A stretch of DNA of 64,000 nt from Lactobacillus sp. ESL0677 (GCF_029392875.1 NZ_CP113946.1:1674001-1738000), one strand, 5' to 3'. Positions 7,948-16,112 are shown, counted from the first letter of the stretch. Numbers and translations: made by a program. Notes: generated from the sequence alone by a model not told the origin.

Positions 7948-8060
7948 TTAATTGAACAAACTTATTAGCAATTCAACTACTAGTAGTAATAGATTTATTA
8001 TCACTACTGCTAGTAGCTGGTACTACTTTATTGCAAATAATTTAAATACTTCAAAGTAAT
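7948..8060 (-). pseudogene. Decayed copy of the 51-residue toxin-like ORF (copy B')
   Basis: The minus strand matches the ORF at 9059-9214 closely from its YQLLA segment to the stop (YQLLAVVIINLL...LISLFN here). The codon just before Tyr is TAG (8023-8025) where the intact copy has CAG, and the preceding half has diverged with no usable start. This is a toxin remnant with a nonsense change. Confidence 0.65.
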
Positions 8061-8083
8061 AAGTTTCTACTATTTCTTAAATA

Positions 8084-8118
8084 AAAAGAGTGAGTAAAAA
8101 TAACTACTCACTCTTTTC
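8084..8118 (-). terminator. Terminator of the secreted protein at 8121-8756
   Basis: AAAAGAGTGAGTA / TACTCACTCTTTT stem immediately after the stop codon, with T runs on both sides. Confidence 0.8.
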
Positions 8119-8120
8119 AT

Positions 8121-8756
8121 TTAATTTACTAATAAATCACTCGGATATTTACCAATTAGAAGTACCGGAGTTTCTGATAAATCATCATGCTTTAAAAAGC
8201 ATTTTAATTGCTTAATTGAAGTATCAGCTATTTGCTTATCCTTACCAGTTAATGCGGTAGCCAATGTTTGTGCTTGTTCTAATAAAGCTGCTGTAGGCTT
8301 GTTATTATCTTTAGCATCCATTGTACTTAATTCAGCGTTAATTAGCGGCTGTAAATTTTGATTAAGCAAATTTTTGTTATAAATACCATTTACATAAGTT
8401 GTATAGCCTTTATATTTACCATTCTTGGAAATCAAATCAACCGATATTCCATTTTTAACTCTTGTTAATTTTCTTACTTTAAATAAAGTATGCTGCTTTA
8501 GAATTCTTTTGAGTATCTTTTTACTATAAGACTTGCCGCCCTTAGCTGCTGTATTTTTGTAAAGAGCCCCTTTTTTACTATTCGGTAATTCAAAAACATA
8601 TCCAGCCTTAGCTAATTTTTTAGTCCATACTTTATCTTGTAATTTTTCACTTGATACTGCATGTGCTGAAACTATATTTTTGTTAGTTAAATTAGTAACT
8701 GACAAAGTAGTCAATATTAACAATACAGTCAATACTAGTCTAATTGTTTTTTTCAT
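8121..8756 (-). CDS. Secreted protein of unknown function
   Basis: 211 residues beginning with a clear signal peptide (MKKTIRLVLTVLLILTTLSV, cleavage near SAHA). The mature part is lysine-rich, with a segment GKYKGYTTYVNGIYNKNLL and a helical C-terminal half. The ribosome site AGAGGAAG supports the start. It has no sortase motif, lipobox or SLAP domain that I can see, so it is probably released or held by charge. It stands alone between two small toxin-like modules. Not assigned to a family. Confidence 0.7.
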   Translation of the reverse strand: MKKTIRLVLTVLLILTTLSVTNLTNKNIVSAHAVSSEKLQDKVWTKKLAKAGYVFELPNSKKGALYKNTAAKGGKSYSKKILKRILKQHTLFKVRKLTRVKNGISVDLISKNGKYKGYTTYVNGIYNKNLLNQNLQPLINAELSTMDAKDNNKPTAALLEQAQTLATALTGKDKQIADTSIKQLKCFLKHDDLSETPVLLIGKYPSDLLVN

Positions 8757-8887
8757 CTGTCTTCCTCTATTTACATTAATTCTTGGTTTTTATAGCAATA
8801 TAATATACCACAGATGCAATTATAGCAATCGCTTTCAAAAAATAAAACAGATAGCAAATAGTTAGTATACTCTAACTTAGCTACTGC

Positions 8888-9047
8888 TTGACTTTGTAAA
8901 TCATAACGTAGATAATTAAAACTATAAAAAAGAAGTTGCGCTGGTAACACAACTCTCTTGACGTAGTACCCACTAAAAGTGGTTTACTACCTGAAAATTA
9001 TAGGTTTACAAACCGTCTTTTTCCTTGGTAGAGTTAGACGGTTTTCG
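8888..9047 (+). ncRNA. Putative antisense RNA of toxin module B
   Basis: A strong promoter (TTGACT at 8888, 17-nt spacer, GATAAT at 8911) should start an RNA near 8923. It holds hairpins AGTTG...CAACT and GTAGTACCCACT/AGTGG...TACTAC, and ends at an AAACCGTCT/AGACGGTTT terminator (9010-9044). It converges on the hydrophobic ORF at 9059-9214. The leader of the toxin mRNA contains GGTTTACTACCTG, which is shared with and complementary to arms of this hairpin. This is the layout of a type I antitoxin; the pairing is inferred. Confidence 0.55.
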
Positions 9048-9058
9048 TTTGCCCAAAA

Positions 9059-9214
9059 TTAATTGAGCAAACTTCTTAGCAGTTCAACTACTAGTGGCAA
9101 TAGATTTATTATTACTGCCGCTAGTAGCTGGTACTGCTTCATTTTAGCTAATCTAAATGCTAGTCCTACTAATCCAATAGCAAAAAGTAGCATTAAAGCC
9201 AAAATGATTTCCAA
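9059..9214 (-). CDS. 51-residue hydrophobic peptide B, putative type I toxin
   Basis: A TTG start at 9214 lies 8 nt after a perfect GGAGG. The peptide is a nearly continuous hydrophobic stretch (MEIILALMLLFAIGLVGLA) followed by a short basic segment (RLAKMKQ) and a second hydrophobic helix ending LLRSLLN. Its mRNA probably starts from an extended -10 (TGC then TATAAT) at 9334-9329 and has a leader of about 110 nt. A convergent RNA and shared terminator lie downstream. A decayed paralogue sits at 7948-8060. Toxicity is inferred from architecture only. Confidence 0.6.
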   Translation of the reverse strand: MEIILALMLLFAIGLVGLAFRLAKMKQYQLLAAVIINLLPLVVELLRSLLN

Positions 9215-9447
9215 CTACCTGCCCTCCTTTTTTACAATAGATTGGAGTATGAATCCACTCATGCTCATAGGCATCAGTCCTTTCACTCACAGGTAGTAAA
9301 CCGTCTTTTAACTTTCTACGTCTTAAATATTATAGCAAACAAGCTGATAGTAGCATACATGATTTATAGAAAAATAAAAGCTAAACCTCTATCTATCAAA
9401 ATTTAGCTTGGCATTATTAGCAAAACATGATAAACTATTTTAGTAAC

Positions 9448-9518
9448 GCGGGTATAGTTTAATGGTAAAACGTTAGCTTCCCAAGCTGAAGATGCGGGTT
9501 CGATTCACGCTATCCGCT
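9448..9518 (+). tRNA. tRNA-Gly, apparent anticodon CCC
   Basis: A full cloverleaf folds: acceptor GCGGGTA/TATCCGC, D arm GTTTAATGGTAAAAC, anticodon stem TTAGC/GCTGA with loop TTCCCAA, T arm GCGGG-TTCGATT-CACGC, and discriminator T as usual for Gly. The loop reads CCC rather than the common TCC or GCC, and the T stem has one G-A mismatch. CCA is not encoded. It may be a minor isoacceptor or an ageing gene. Confidence 0.85.
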
Positions 9519-9523
9519 TAACT

Positions 9524-9558
9524 AAAAAGGCAATGATTTTTCAATCATTGCCTTTTTT
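9524..9558. terminator. Bidirectional terminator between tRNA-Gly and the CPBP-like gene
   Basis: AAAGGCAATGATT / AATCATTGCCTTT stem with a 4-nt loop and T runs on both strands. Confidence 0.85.
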
Positions 9559-9562
9559 ATTT

Positions 9563-10225
9563 TTATATCATTACCATCAAAATGATGCCGTTGACTACCG
9601 CTAAGTAAATCGGCATCCACAACGTCTGGGTATAGAGATAGGACCACGCAAACAATGCGCCAAAGATTGCATTAATCACTAAGAGTGGAACCGTCGTTTG
9701 CCAATTCAGCGCACTGAACAGAATACCCGAGGTCGCAATTCCTAAAATTGCCGTTAGCATTGTATTATGTCTGAACGCATAATTGAATAAAAATCCAGTA
9801 ATTAAAAATTCCTGCAAAATTGGTAGCACAATTCCTAAAGCCACAACCAAAAACCAATACATCGCGACTGATTCATGACGTAAATACATTGTTTGAAAGC
9901 CATACAGCTTAACCTTACCATAAGCCTGCAACCAGGAAACAACAATGCGCAACATCGTTACTACTAAGGTTAGACCAATAGTCATGCCAAAATTGGCAAG
10001 CCACGATCCCGACAGACTGCGGTCAAAAAAGCGTTGCTCACGATTGAAACGATAAATGAAAAACAGCAAAACCATTAGAGAAATTAATGCAAATAAAATT
10101 AAATCCCAAATACGAATTGGTGAATTTATAGTAACTAACTTAACCGTGCCAGCAGCCATTAAATAGCCGATGAAGTAAACAATATAGCGGAATAAGTTGC
10201 CCTCTCTTGATGCTGGTGTATTCAC
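9563..10225 (-). CDS. CPBP-like membrane protein lacking protease residues
   Basis: 220 residues with about six membrane helices and the overall pattern of the CPBP (CAAX/Abi) intramembrane protease family. The usual signature positions are altered: the EExxxR motif reads QEFLITG, the FxxxH motif reads FSALN, and HxxxN reads YLAVVN. All catalytic candidates are therefore missing, so if it belongs to the family it is probably not a protease. Members are often linked to bacteriocin immunity or secretion. Monocistronic. Confidence 0.65.
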   Translation of the reverse strand: MNTPASREGNLFRYIVYFIGYLMAAGTVKLVTINSPIRIWDLILFALISLMVLLFFIYRFNREQRFFDRSLSGSWLANFGMTIGLTLVVTMLRIVVSWLQAYGKVKLYGFQTMYLRHESVAMYWFLVVALGIVLPILQEFLITGFLFNYAFRHNTMLTAILGIATSGILFSALNWQTTVPLLVINAIFGALFAWSYLYTQTLWMPIYLAVVNGIILMVMI

Positions 10226-10310
10226 AAAAATTACCTCTATCCATTTGTGTACCCTACAAGTCCCATATTATAGCAAAAAAAGACAGTTTTATGAAATTTC
10301 AAATTAAATT

Positions 10311-10670
10311 TTACCATTTTAATTCTATATTATTAATGTCGGTTAAAGCAACACTTTGATTAGCAATAATAATTTTATCTTCATGATAGCCACTCACGAA
10401 GCCAACAATATCAGCTGGCATACAATCATTTTCATCGACTATCTTAACTTGTACACGCACTAACTGGTGATTACTGTAAGCCTCTAGCAGCCTGCTACCT
10501 ATTTCTTCTTGAGTCAGCGTTCTCTTGCTTGGATGCCGAACACTGCGCTTGTCGCGGTCCTTATTTATCGTCATTGTATGATCACTTAGAAAAAAGCCAG
10601 TCCATTTTTTCATCCCGCGATCCTGATAATTTTTGAAAAAATCCTGCACAATTTTATCAAAATCACTCAT
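10311..10670 (-). CDS. YolD-like protein, partner of the Y-family polymerase
   Basis: About 119 residues from the ATG at 10670, which overlaps the stop codon of the upstream polymerase gene by 8 nt, so they are translationally coupled. The N-terminal basic motif DRGMKKWTGFFLSDH and C-terminal beta-rich half fit the YolD-like family (PF08863), which is almost always encoded beside UvrX/UmuC-like polymerases. Its biochemical role is not established; it may regulate the polymerase. Confidence 0.8.
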   Translation of the reverse strand: MSDFDKIVQDFFKNYQDRGMKKWTGFFLSDHTMTINKDRDKRSVRHPSKRTLTQEEIGSRLLEAYSNHQLVRVQVKIVDENDCMPADIVGFVSGYHEDKIIIANQSVALTDINNIELKW

Positions 10671-11976
10671 AAGCATTCCCGCCGTTATGTCCGCCCACAA
10701 GGCTGCTCCGCTGAATTGCCGTTGCCCCCTTTAGTAAACTTGAAGCCTTAACTAAACTGGTAAAGCCATACCTTTGGCGAATTTTATCAACTGTCATAAT
10801 AAAATTGCGCTTTTTAATCTGGCGCTCTGGCTGCAAGAAGAAAGTCAGCTGCTGACTAGTATCGGGCACTAACTGACTATAACTAACGCCCAAAGTTCGA
10901 ACGGTCTCGCCATGCCAATTTTTACGAAAAAGTGCCACTAGCTCTGCTACTAGCAAGTCATTATCGTTAGTTGAGATGATCTTCTGTTGAACATTAAAGC
11001 CTTTCCGCTGACCATCCTGCTGATACTGGTTAAAGCCAACTGCCAAATTAACACACCCCGTCTGCAACTGGTGCGCCCGAATCCGCGCTGCCACCTGTTC
11101 ACCAATTTCACGCAAGACAATCTCAATCTCTTGTTGGTCCGTATAATCCCGCATTAAAACCTGTGAATTGCCGTAGTGCTTCATTTTGGGAACAAACTTG
11201 TCGCTGATAATACTGCGGTCAACACCCCAACTCATGGCAAACAGCTGCTCACCAATCACGCCAAATTCTTTAGTCAAAATCGCGGGATCAGTGTGGGCCA
11301 AGTCATACATATTATTAATCTGCAACTGCCGCAATCGCTTCGCCGTTCGTTTGCCAATTCCCCAAACATCTTCAAGATTAGGAATCTGCCAAATTGTATC
11401 TGGCACATCAATATAGTGCCACGCCGCAATCATTGAGCGCCGGTGCTTAGCGGCAAGATCCATCGCCAACTTCGCCAGTAAAGGATTTTCACCAATTCCG
11501 CAAGTTGTGTACAGCCCCAAAGTTTGGCGGATTTCTTGTTGAATTTTGCGAGCAACAAGATAGGGGTCATCGCCAAATAAGTGCCATGATTTAGTCATGT
11601 CAATCATACTTTCATCGATTGAGTAAACATGAATGTCTTCCTCTGCTGCGTACTTACGGAAAATCTGCAAGACCTGCATACTACGCTTGATATAAAGGTT
11701 CATATGCGGCTCGACCAGCATTAAATCTGGCGCTTGCTTTTTAGACGGCAAATCACGCGCACGCATCACATTAGTTAAGCCATATTTCTTCTTAGCCAAA
11801 GGTGACGCTGCCATAATTAAGCCCGAGCCAAACTTAGTATTTGGTTGGTGCGACAAAACTGCTAAAACAGCCTTCATCGGATTAAGCCCAAGCCGAATCG
11901 CCTCACAACTAGCAAAGAACGACTTATTGTCAATCATAAAAATTACGCGATGCGGTTCATAACGATAATCATACAT
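10663..11976 (-). CDS. Y-family translesion DNA polymerase (UvrX/UmuC-like)
   Basis: 437 residues. Catalytic acidic residues appear in FMIDNKSFFASCE (motif I) and SIDESMID (motif III), followed by a helix-hairpin-helix region (LEDVWGIGKRTAKRL). This is the Gram-positive UmuC-like branch rather than DinB. It would copy damaged templates with low fidelity. The ATG has an AAGGAAG ribosome site, and two LexA-like boxes lie 19 to 67 nt upstream, so SOS induction is very likely. It forms an operon with the YolD-like gene. Confidence 0.92.
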   Translation of the reverse strand: MYDYRYEPHRVIFMIDNKSFFASCEAIRLGLNPMKAVLAVLSHQPNTKFGSGLIMAASPLAKKKYGLTNVMRARDLPSKKQAPDLMLVEPHMNLYIKRSMQVLQIFRKYAAEEDIHVYSIDESMIDMTKSWHLFGDDPYLVARKIQQEIRQTLGLYTTCGIGENPLLAKLAMDLAAKHRRSMIAAWHYIDVPDTIWQIPNLEDVWGIGKRTAKRLRQLQINNMYDLAHTDPAILTKEFGVIGEQLFAMSWGVDRSIISDKFVPKMKHYGNSQVLMRDYTDQQEIEIVLREIGEQVAARIRAHQLQTGCVNLAVGFNQYQQDGQRKGFNVQQKIISTNDNDLLVAELVALFRKNWHGETVRTLGVSYSQLVPDTSQQLTFFLQPERQIKKRNFIMTVDKIRQRYGFTSLVKASSLLKGATAIQRSSLVGGHNGGNAYE

Positions 11977-11994
11977 AATGGCACTTCCTTATCA

Positions 11995-12043
11995 CAAACA
12001 TTTGTTCGCTATTAATCAAAATTATTATACGAACTTTTGTTCG
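11995..12043 (-). promoter_or_regulatory. Paired LexA-like boxes of the polymerase operon
   Basis: CAAACATTTGTTCG at 11995-12008 and CGAACTTTTGTTCG at 12030-12043 each match the palindrome CGAACATATGTTCG at 12 of 14 positions. Their place directly before an SOS polymerase calibrates what the LexA site looks like in this genome. Confidence 0.82.
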
Positions 12044-12114
12044 AACAGGCAAGAACAATTTCAGAGTAATTAACATCTTTTTGCTCAACCTTCTTATGTT
12101 TCTGAACTTAACGC

Positions 12115-12154
12115 AAAAGGCACAATCCGAAAATTTCAGATTGTGCCTTCTTAT
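12115..12154 (-). terminator. Terminator of greA
   Basis: AAGGCACAATC / GATTGTGCCTT stem overlapping the end of the gene, followed by a T-rich stretch on the minus strand. Confidence 0.75.
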
Positions 12155-12612
12155 TTAATAGCCATAATTGTTACTTGGTATTCCCCTGCCGGAGCTGCCA
12201 CAGTTACCGTTGTTTCTACCGGCTGCTTCATAATTGCCTGACCTAGTGGCGAGTCAAATGCTATTTTACCCTCGTCTAAATTAGCTTCCATGCGACCAAC
12301 AATGCGGTATTCTTCGGTTTCAGCATCACCAGCAAACTTTAATGTCACTGTTTTTCCTAAGTCAACCTTGCCATCGTTAGTCTTTTCCACAATTTCGGCA
12401 TACTTTAATTGCTTATCCAAGTAACGCAACCTGCTTTGCAAGTGTCCCAAGTCGCGTTTAGCCTCTGTGTATTCAGTGTTTTCTGATAAATCACCTAGAC
12501 TGCGTGCCTCCTGCAAAATCTTAATTCTGCGGGGGCGATCCTTTTTTAGATCTGCAATTTCATTCTTAATTTTTTGGTAGCCTTCCGGTGTCATTTTTTG
12601 ATAATAAACCAC
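12151..12612 (-). CDS. greA: Transcription elongation factor GreA family
   Basis: 153 residues, the normal Gre length. The N-terminal coiled coil carries the tip motif GDLSENTEY with the acidic residues that are inserted into the RNA polymerase secondary channel, and a C-terminal FKBP-like domain follows (KTVTLKFAGD, FDSPLGQAIM). Gre factors stimulate cleavage of backtracked RNA. The gene is monocistronic, so it could be the main GreA or a paralogue. Confidence 0.93.
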   Translation of the reverse strand: MVYYQKMTPEGYQKIKNEIADLKKDRPRRIKILQEARSLGDLSENTEYTEAKRDLGHLQSRLRYLDKQLKYAEIVEKTNDGKVDLGKTVTLKFAGDAETEEYRIVGRMEANLDEGKIAFDSPLGQAIMKQPVETTVTVAAPAGEYQVTIMAIK

Positions 12613-12692
12613 AAATATTACTCCTCTAGTTTTTTAATTTAAAATTATCCACAAGTAAAATAGCTAGTCATAGCAAACTTTCTTTCTTAAAT

Positions 12693-12719
12693 TTAGCACT
12701 CTAAAATTAAGAGTGCTAA
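12693..12719 (+). promoter_or_regulatory. Perfect CIRCE operator (HrcA site)
   Basis: TTAGCACTC, a 9-nt spacer and GAGTGCTAA match the CIRCE consensus at every stem position. It lies 102 nt before the hsp20 start, so HrcA repression of this small heat-shock gene is expected. Confidence 0.93.
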
Positions 12720-12820
12720 ACATTTCCATTTTTCAAATCTGCCTACTATAATAATCAGTGTAAGGAAGAAATGAAAGTCTTCTTTACCAATAATTTAATT
12801 TTTGAAAGGAAGTTTTTACT

Positions 12821-13243
12821 ATGGCACAAGATTTAACGAATCGTCACAATAACTTATTTGACGCAATGAATGATTGGTTTGACCTTCCACAGAAATTTTT
12901 TGATGATAACGAAATGGCAAAATTAATGCAGGCAGATGTTGCCGAAAACGACAAGAACTATGTTGTTAAGGTTGACATGCCCGGCATGGACAAAGAAAAG
13001 ATTAATTTAAACTACAATAACGGGATTTTGAGCGTATCTGGCTCTAGAAAGTCATTCAAAGATTTGTCTAAAGATGACAGTATCATCCACCGTGAAAGAA
13101 GCGAAGGACACATTTCCCGTAGCTTTAGATTACCAAATGTAGTTGCAAGTGAGATTCATGCAAAGTATGATAAAGGTGTATTGACTATTACCCTGCCAAA
13201 GCAAAATGCTGGCAGCAATGATAACTCGATTTCAATCGATTAA
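12821..13243 (+). CDS. Small heat-shock protein Hsp20
   Basis: 140 residues with a short N-terminal arm, an alpha-crystallin domain (from about residue 40: DKNYVVKVDMPGMDKEKINL to YDKGVLTITLPKQ) and a short tail. It would act as an ATP-independent holdase that binds unfolding proteins. An AAAGGAAG ribosome site precedes the ATG, a perfect CIRCE element controls it, and a strong terminator follows. CIRCE control of hsp20 is less common than of groESL/dnaK and fits lactobacilli. Confidence 0.95.
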   Translation: MAQDLTNRHNNLFDAMNDWFDLPQKFFDDNEMAKLMQADVAENDKNYVVKVDMPGMDKEKINLNYNNGILSVSGSRKSFKDLSKDDSIIHRERSEGHISRSFRLPNVVASEIHAKYDKGVLTITLPKQNAGSNDNSISID

Positions 13244-13299
13244 CTTATTATTATACTTGCAAGAAGTCTCAGATAAGTTGCCAATACAAGTAATTCTCT

Positions 13300-13333
13300 A
13301 AAACGAGTTCAGCTATTGAACTCGTTTTTCTTT
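13300..13333 (+). terminator. Terminator of hsp20
   Basis: AAACGAGTTCA / TGAACTCGTTT perfect stem with a 5-nt loop and T tail. Confidence 0.85.
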
Positions 13334-13381
13334 TGCCTTAAAATATTTATTAATAATTAATTAAAAAAGGAGCATTACTTA

Positions 13382-14704
13382 ATGAACCATCAACTATCAT
13401 TTCAAGAATTGGCAAAATATTCTGCTGACTTCAATAAGCAACCGCAAAATCAGGTTATTGCTCGTGCTACCCAAAAGAATGGCATTTTCGCAGCTTCCTA
13501 TAATGAACAAAAAGCCAGTAATGACCTTAACCGTGTCTTCTCGACAGAACTTGATGTCGGTCAAGTTACAGCACAAAAGCATTCCGGCCGCTGCTGGGAA
13601 TTTGCCGCCCTCAATGTCCTGCGCCACTACTTTGGTAAAAAATACCACACCAAAGATTTTACTTTCTCACAAAGTTATAATTTTTTCTGGGATAAAATCG
13701 AACGCGCCAATATTTTTTACAACAACATTATTAAAACCGCAGACCAAGATCTCGACTCACGAACCGTGCGCAAGTATCTGGCAAGTGCTGGTCAAGACGG
13801 CGGCCATTGGCAATTAGCTGCTGCTTTAGTGCAAAAGTACGGCGTTGTCCCAAGTTACGCAATGCCAGAAAGCTTCAACGCTAACAATACCGATGCCTTG
13901 AAGATGGCTTTAGGCAAAAAAATGTGCAAGGATGCCTTAGTGCTGCGCCAATTAAAGCAAGCTGGCAAAGATTCCGAAGTTGTACAAACGCAAGATCGCT
14001 TTTTAAGCGAAATTTACCGTATGACGGCGATTGCTGTTGGCGAACCACCTAAAAAATTCGACTTAGAATACCGTGACGACAATAAAAAGTATCATCTGGA
14101 CAAGGATTTAACGCCGCAGACATTCTATCAAAAGTATCTTGGCGACCTCGACTTAGACGACTACGTTGTCTTAACTAATTCGCCTAACCACGAATATAAC
14201 AAGTTGTACGGCTATTCCGCTGATAATAATGTAGCTGGCTTATGTGAAATCAAGTTACTCAACGTGCCGATGACCTACCTTGCAGACGCAACAATTAAGC
14301 AGCTCAAGGATGGTGAAGCCGTCTGGTTTGGCAATGATGTTTTGCACGAATTAGACCGGCCACAAGGATACCTTGATTCGCAACTTTACCAAATGAGCAG
14401 CCTCTTTGATGTTGACTTAAAGATGTCCAAGGCTGATCGCCTGCGAACTGGCGAGGCTAACTTCTCACATGCTATGACTTTTGTTGGTGTTGATGAAGAC
14501 CAAGGAGAAGTGCGCCGCTGGAAAGTTGAAAATTCCTGGGGCAACCAAGTCGGTAAGAATGGCTACTTTGTGATGAGCAATGATTGGTTTAACGACTACG
14601 TTTATGAAGTTGCTGTTCACAAAAAGTATTTAACACCAGAGCAATTAGCTCTAGCAGAAGGTCCAATTGCCGAAGATTTACCCGTTTGGGACCCATTAGG
14701 CTAA
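13382..14704 (+). CDS. C1-family aminopeptidase/endopeptidase, PepC/PepE type (copy 1)
   Basis: 440 residues, the size of lactobacillar PepC/PepE enzymes of the bleomycin-hydrolase group. The catalytic triad is visible: Cys71 in SGRCWEFA, His in FSHAMTFVGVD, and Asn in VENSWG. These cytoplasmic hexameric thiol peptidases degrade casein-derived peptides. The usual RCWLFA reads RCWEFA, with a charged residue next to the catalytic Cys-Trp. It closely resembles the next gene, so the two arose by tandem duplication. The start follows AAAGGAG. Confidence 0.9.
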   Translation: MNHQLSFQELAKYSADFNKQPQNQVIARATQKNGIFAASYNEQKASNDLNRVFSTELDVGQVTAQKHSGRCWEFAALNVLRHYFGKKYHTKDFTFSQSYNFFWDKIERANIFYNNIIKTADQDLDSRTVRKYLASAGQDGGHWQLAAALVQKYGVVPSYAMPESFNANNTDALKMALGKKMCKDALVLRQLKQAGKDSEVVQTQDRFLSEIYRMTAIAVGEPPKKFDLEYRDDNKKYHLDKDLTPQTFYQKYLGDLDLDDYVVLTNSPNHEYNKLYGYSADNNVAGLCEIKLLNVPMTYLADATIKQLKDGEAVWFGNDVLHELDRPQGYLDSQLYQMSSLFDVDLKMSKADRLRTGEANFSHAMTFVGVDEDQGEVRRWKVENSWGNQVGKNGYFVMSNDWFNDYVYEVAVHKKYLTPEQLALAEGPIAEDLPVWDPLG

Positions 14705-14710
14705 TAACAA

Positions 14711-14745
14711 AAAACTGAGTTCAGCAATTGAACTCGGTTTTCTTT
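14711..14745 (+). terminator. Terminator between the two peptidase genes
   Basis: CTGAGTTCA / TGAACTCGG stem with T tail, very similar to the hsp20 terminator, so each peptidase gene forms its own unit. Confidence 0.8.
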
Positions 14746-14795
14746 TAGCTTAAAATTAAAGAGTAATTCAAAAAAGATTAAAAGGGAGAACATAT

Positions 14796-16112
14796 ATGGG
14801 ACACAAATTAACTGTGCAAGAACTCGAAAAGTTCGCTGACAACTTTAACGAGAATCCGAAAAACCAAGTCGTTGCTCGCGCTGCTCAAAAGAGCGGTGTT
14901 CAAATGGCTTCATATAATGAACGCGTACAAGGTGAATTAACCCGGGTCTTTTCAACAGAATTAGATACGGAAAACGTCACTAATCAGCGCCAATCTGGTC
15001 GTTGTTGGGAATTTGCGACGCTAAATATTTTGCGTCACAACTTTGGTAAAAAATATCACGTTAAGAATTTTACCTTCTCACAAAGTTACAACTTTTTCTG
15101 GGATAAAATTGAGCGCGCCAATATTTTTTACGACAACATTTTAGCCACTGCAGATGAGCCACTCGACTCACGGACTGTTAAGGCTTATTTAAATGATGCC
15201 GGCGAAGATGGCGGTCAATTCCACATGGCTGCAGCATTAATTGAAAAATATGGTGTAGTGCCAACATACGCAATGCCCGAAAGTTTCAACACCAACAACA
15301 CAAATGCCTTTGCTAAAGCCTTGGGTGACAAGATGCGTAAGGACGCCCTAGTATTGCGCAACTTAAAGCAAGCTGGCAAGGATGAAGAAATTGAAGAAAA
15401 ACGGCAAAAATTCTTAAGCGAAGTTTACCAAATGACAGCAATCGCTGTTGGTGAACCACCTAAGAAATTTGACTTGGAATACCGTGATGACGATAAAAAA
15501 TATCACTTGGATAGGGACTTAACGCCGCTTGAATTTTTACATAAATATATGGGTGACGTTGACTTTGATGACTATGTTGTCTTAACTAATGCTCCTGACC
15601 ACGAATACGGCAAACTATACGGCTTACCATTTGAAGATAACGTTGAGGGTTCTTACCGGATTAAGTTCCTGAATGTTCCAATGGAATATCTTGAACAAGC
15701 TTCTGTTGCCCAATTAAAAGATGGCGAAGCTGTTTGGTTTGGTAATGATGTTGGCGAGCAAAGCGACCGTAAGCAAGGCTACCTTGATACTAACTTGTAC
15801 CAATTGGACGACTTGTTTGGCATTGATTCCAAGATGTCTAAGGCTGACCAACTGCGCACTGGTGCTGCTGCCTCAACACATGCCATGACATTGGTTGGTG
15901 TTGATGAGGATAACGGCCACATTCGCCAATGGAAAGTTGAAAATTCTTGGGGTGAAAAGAACGGCGACAAAGGGTTCTTTGTAATGACTAATGACTGGTT
16001 TAAACAATATACTTATGAAGTTGTCGTTCACAAAAAGTACCTAACACCAGAGCAAGTTACTTTAGCTGAAGGGCCAATCACTGACCTACCAGTTTGGGAT
16101 TCTTTAGCCTAA
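14796..16112 (+). CDS. C1-family aminopeptidase/endopeptidase, PepE type (copy 2)
   Basis: 438 residues, the same length as PepE of L. helveticus as I recall it, and sharing long stretches with copy 1. Catalytic residues are Cys70 in SGRCWEFA, His in STHAMTLVGVD and Asn in VENSWG. The Leu-to-Glu difference after Cys-Trp is shared with copy 1. It ends in DSLA, the tail that in bleomycin-hydrolase-type enzymes lies in the active-site cleft and limits specificity. AAAGGGAG precedes the ATG. Confidence 0.9.
   Translation: MGHKLTVQELEKFADNFNENPKNQVVARAAQKSGVQMASYNERVQGELTRVFSTELDTENVTNQRQSGRCWEFATLNILRHNFGKKYHVKNFTFSQSYNFFWDKIERANIFYDNILATADEPLDSRTVKAYLNDAGEDGGQFHMAAALIEKYGVVPTYAMPESFNTNNTNAFAKALGDKMRKDALVLRNLKQAGKDEEIEEKRQKFLSEVYQMTAIAVGEPPKKFDLEYRDDDKKYHLDRDLTPLEFLHKYMGDVDFDDYVVLTNAPDHEYGKLYGLPFEDNVEGSYRIKFLNVPMEYLEQASVAQLKDGEAVWFGNDVGEQSDRKQGYLDTNLYQLDDLFGIDSKMSKADQLRTGAAASTHAMTLVGVDEDNGHIRQWKVENSWGEKNGDKGFFVMTNDWFKQYTYEVVVHKKYLTPEQVTLAEGPITDLPVWDSLA

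Larger units (their letters stand above)
7789..8120. other. Intergenic block right of the IS
   Basis: It contains the second copy of the 8-bp duplication, the probable original promoter of ORF A (minus strand, about 7800-7815), a hairpin at about 7879-7905 (GCAAGTTTGACCACTTGC), a plus-strand terminator, a decayed toxin copy and the terminator of the next gene. Confidence 0.5.

Noticed and set aside
9063..9296. A 77-codon plus-strand frame opposite toxin B
   Set aside because: Antisense to the 51-codon ORF with perfect GGAGG; no ribosome site of its own.
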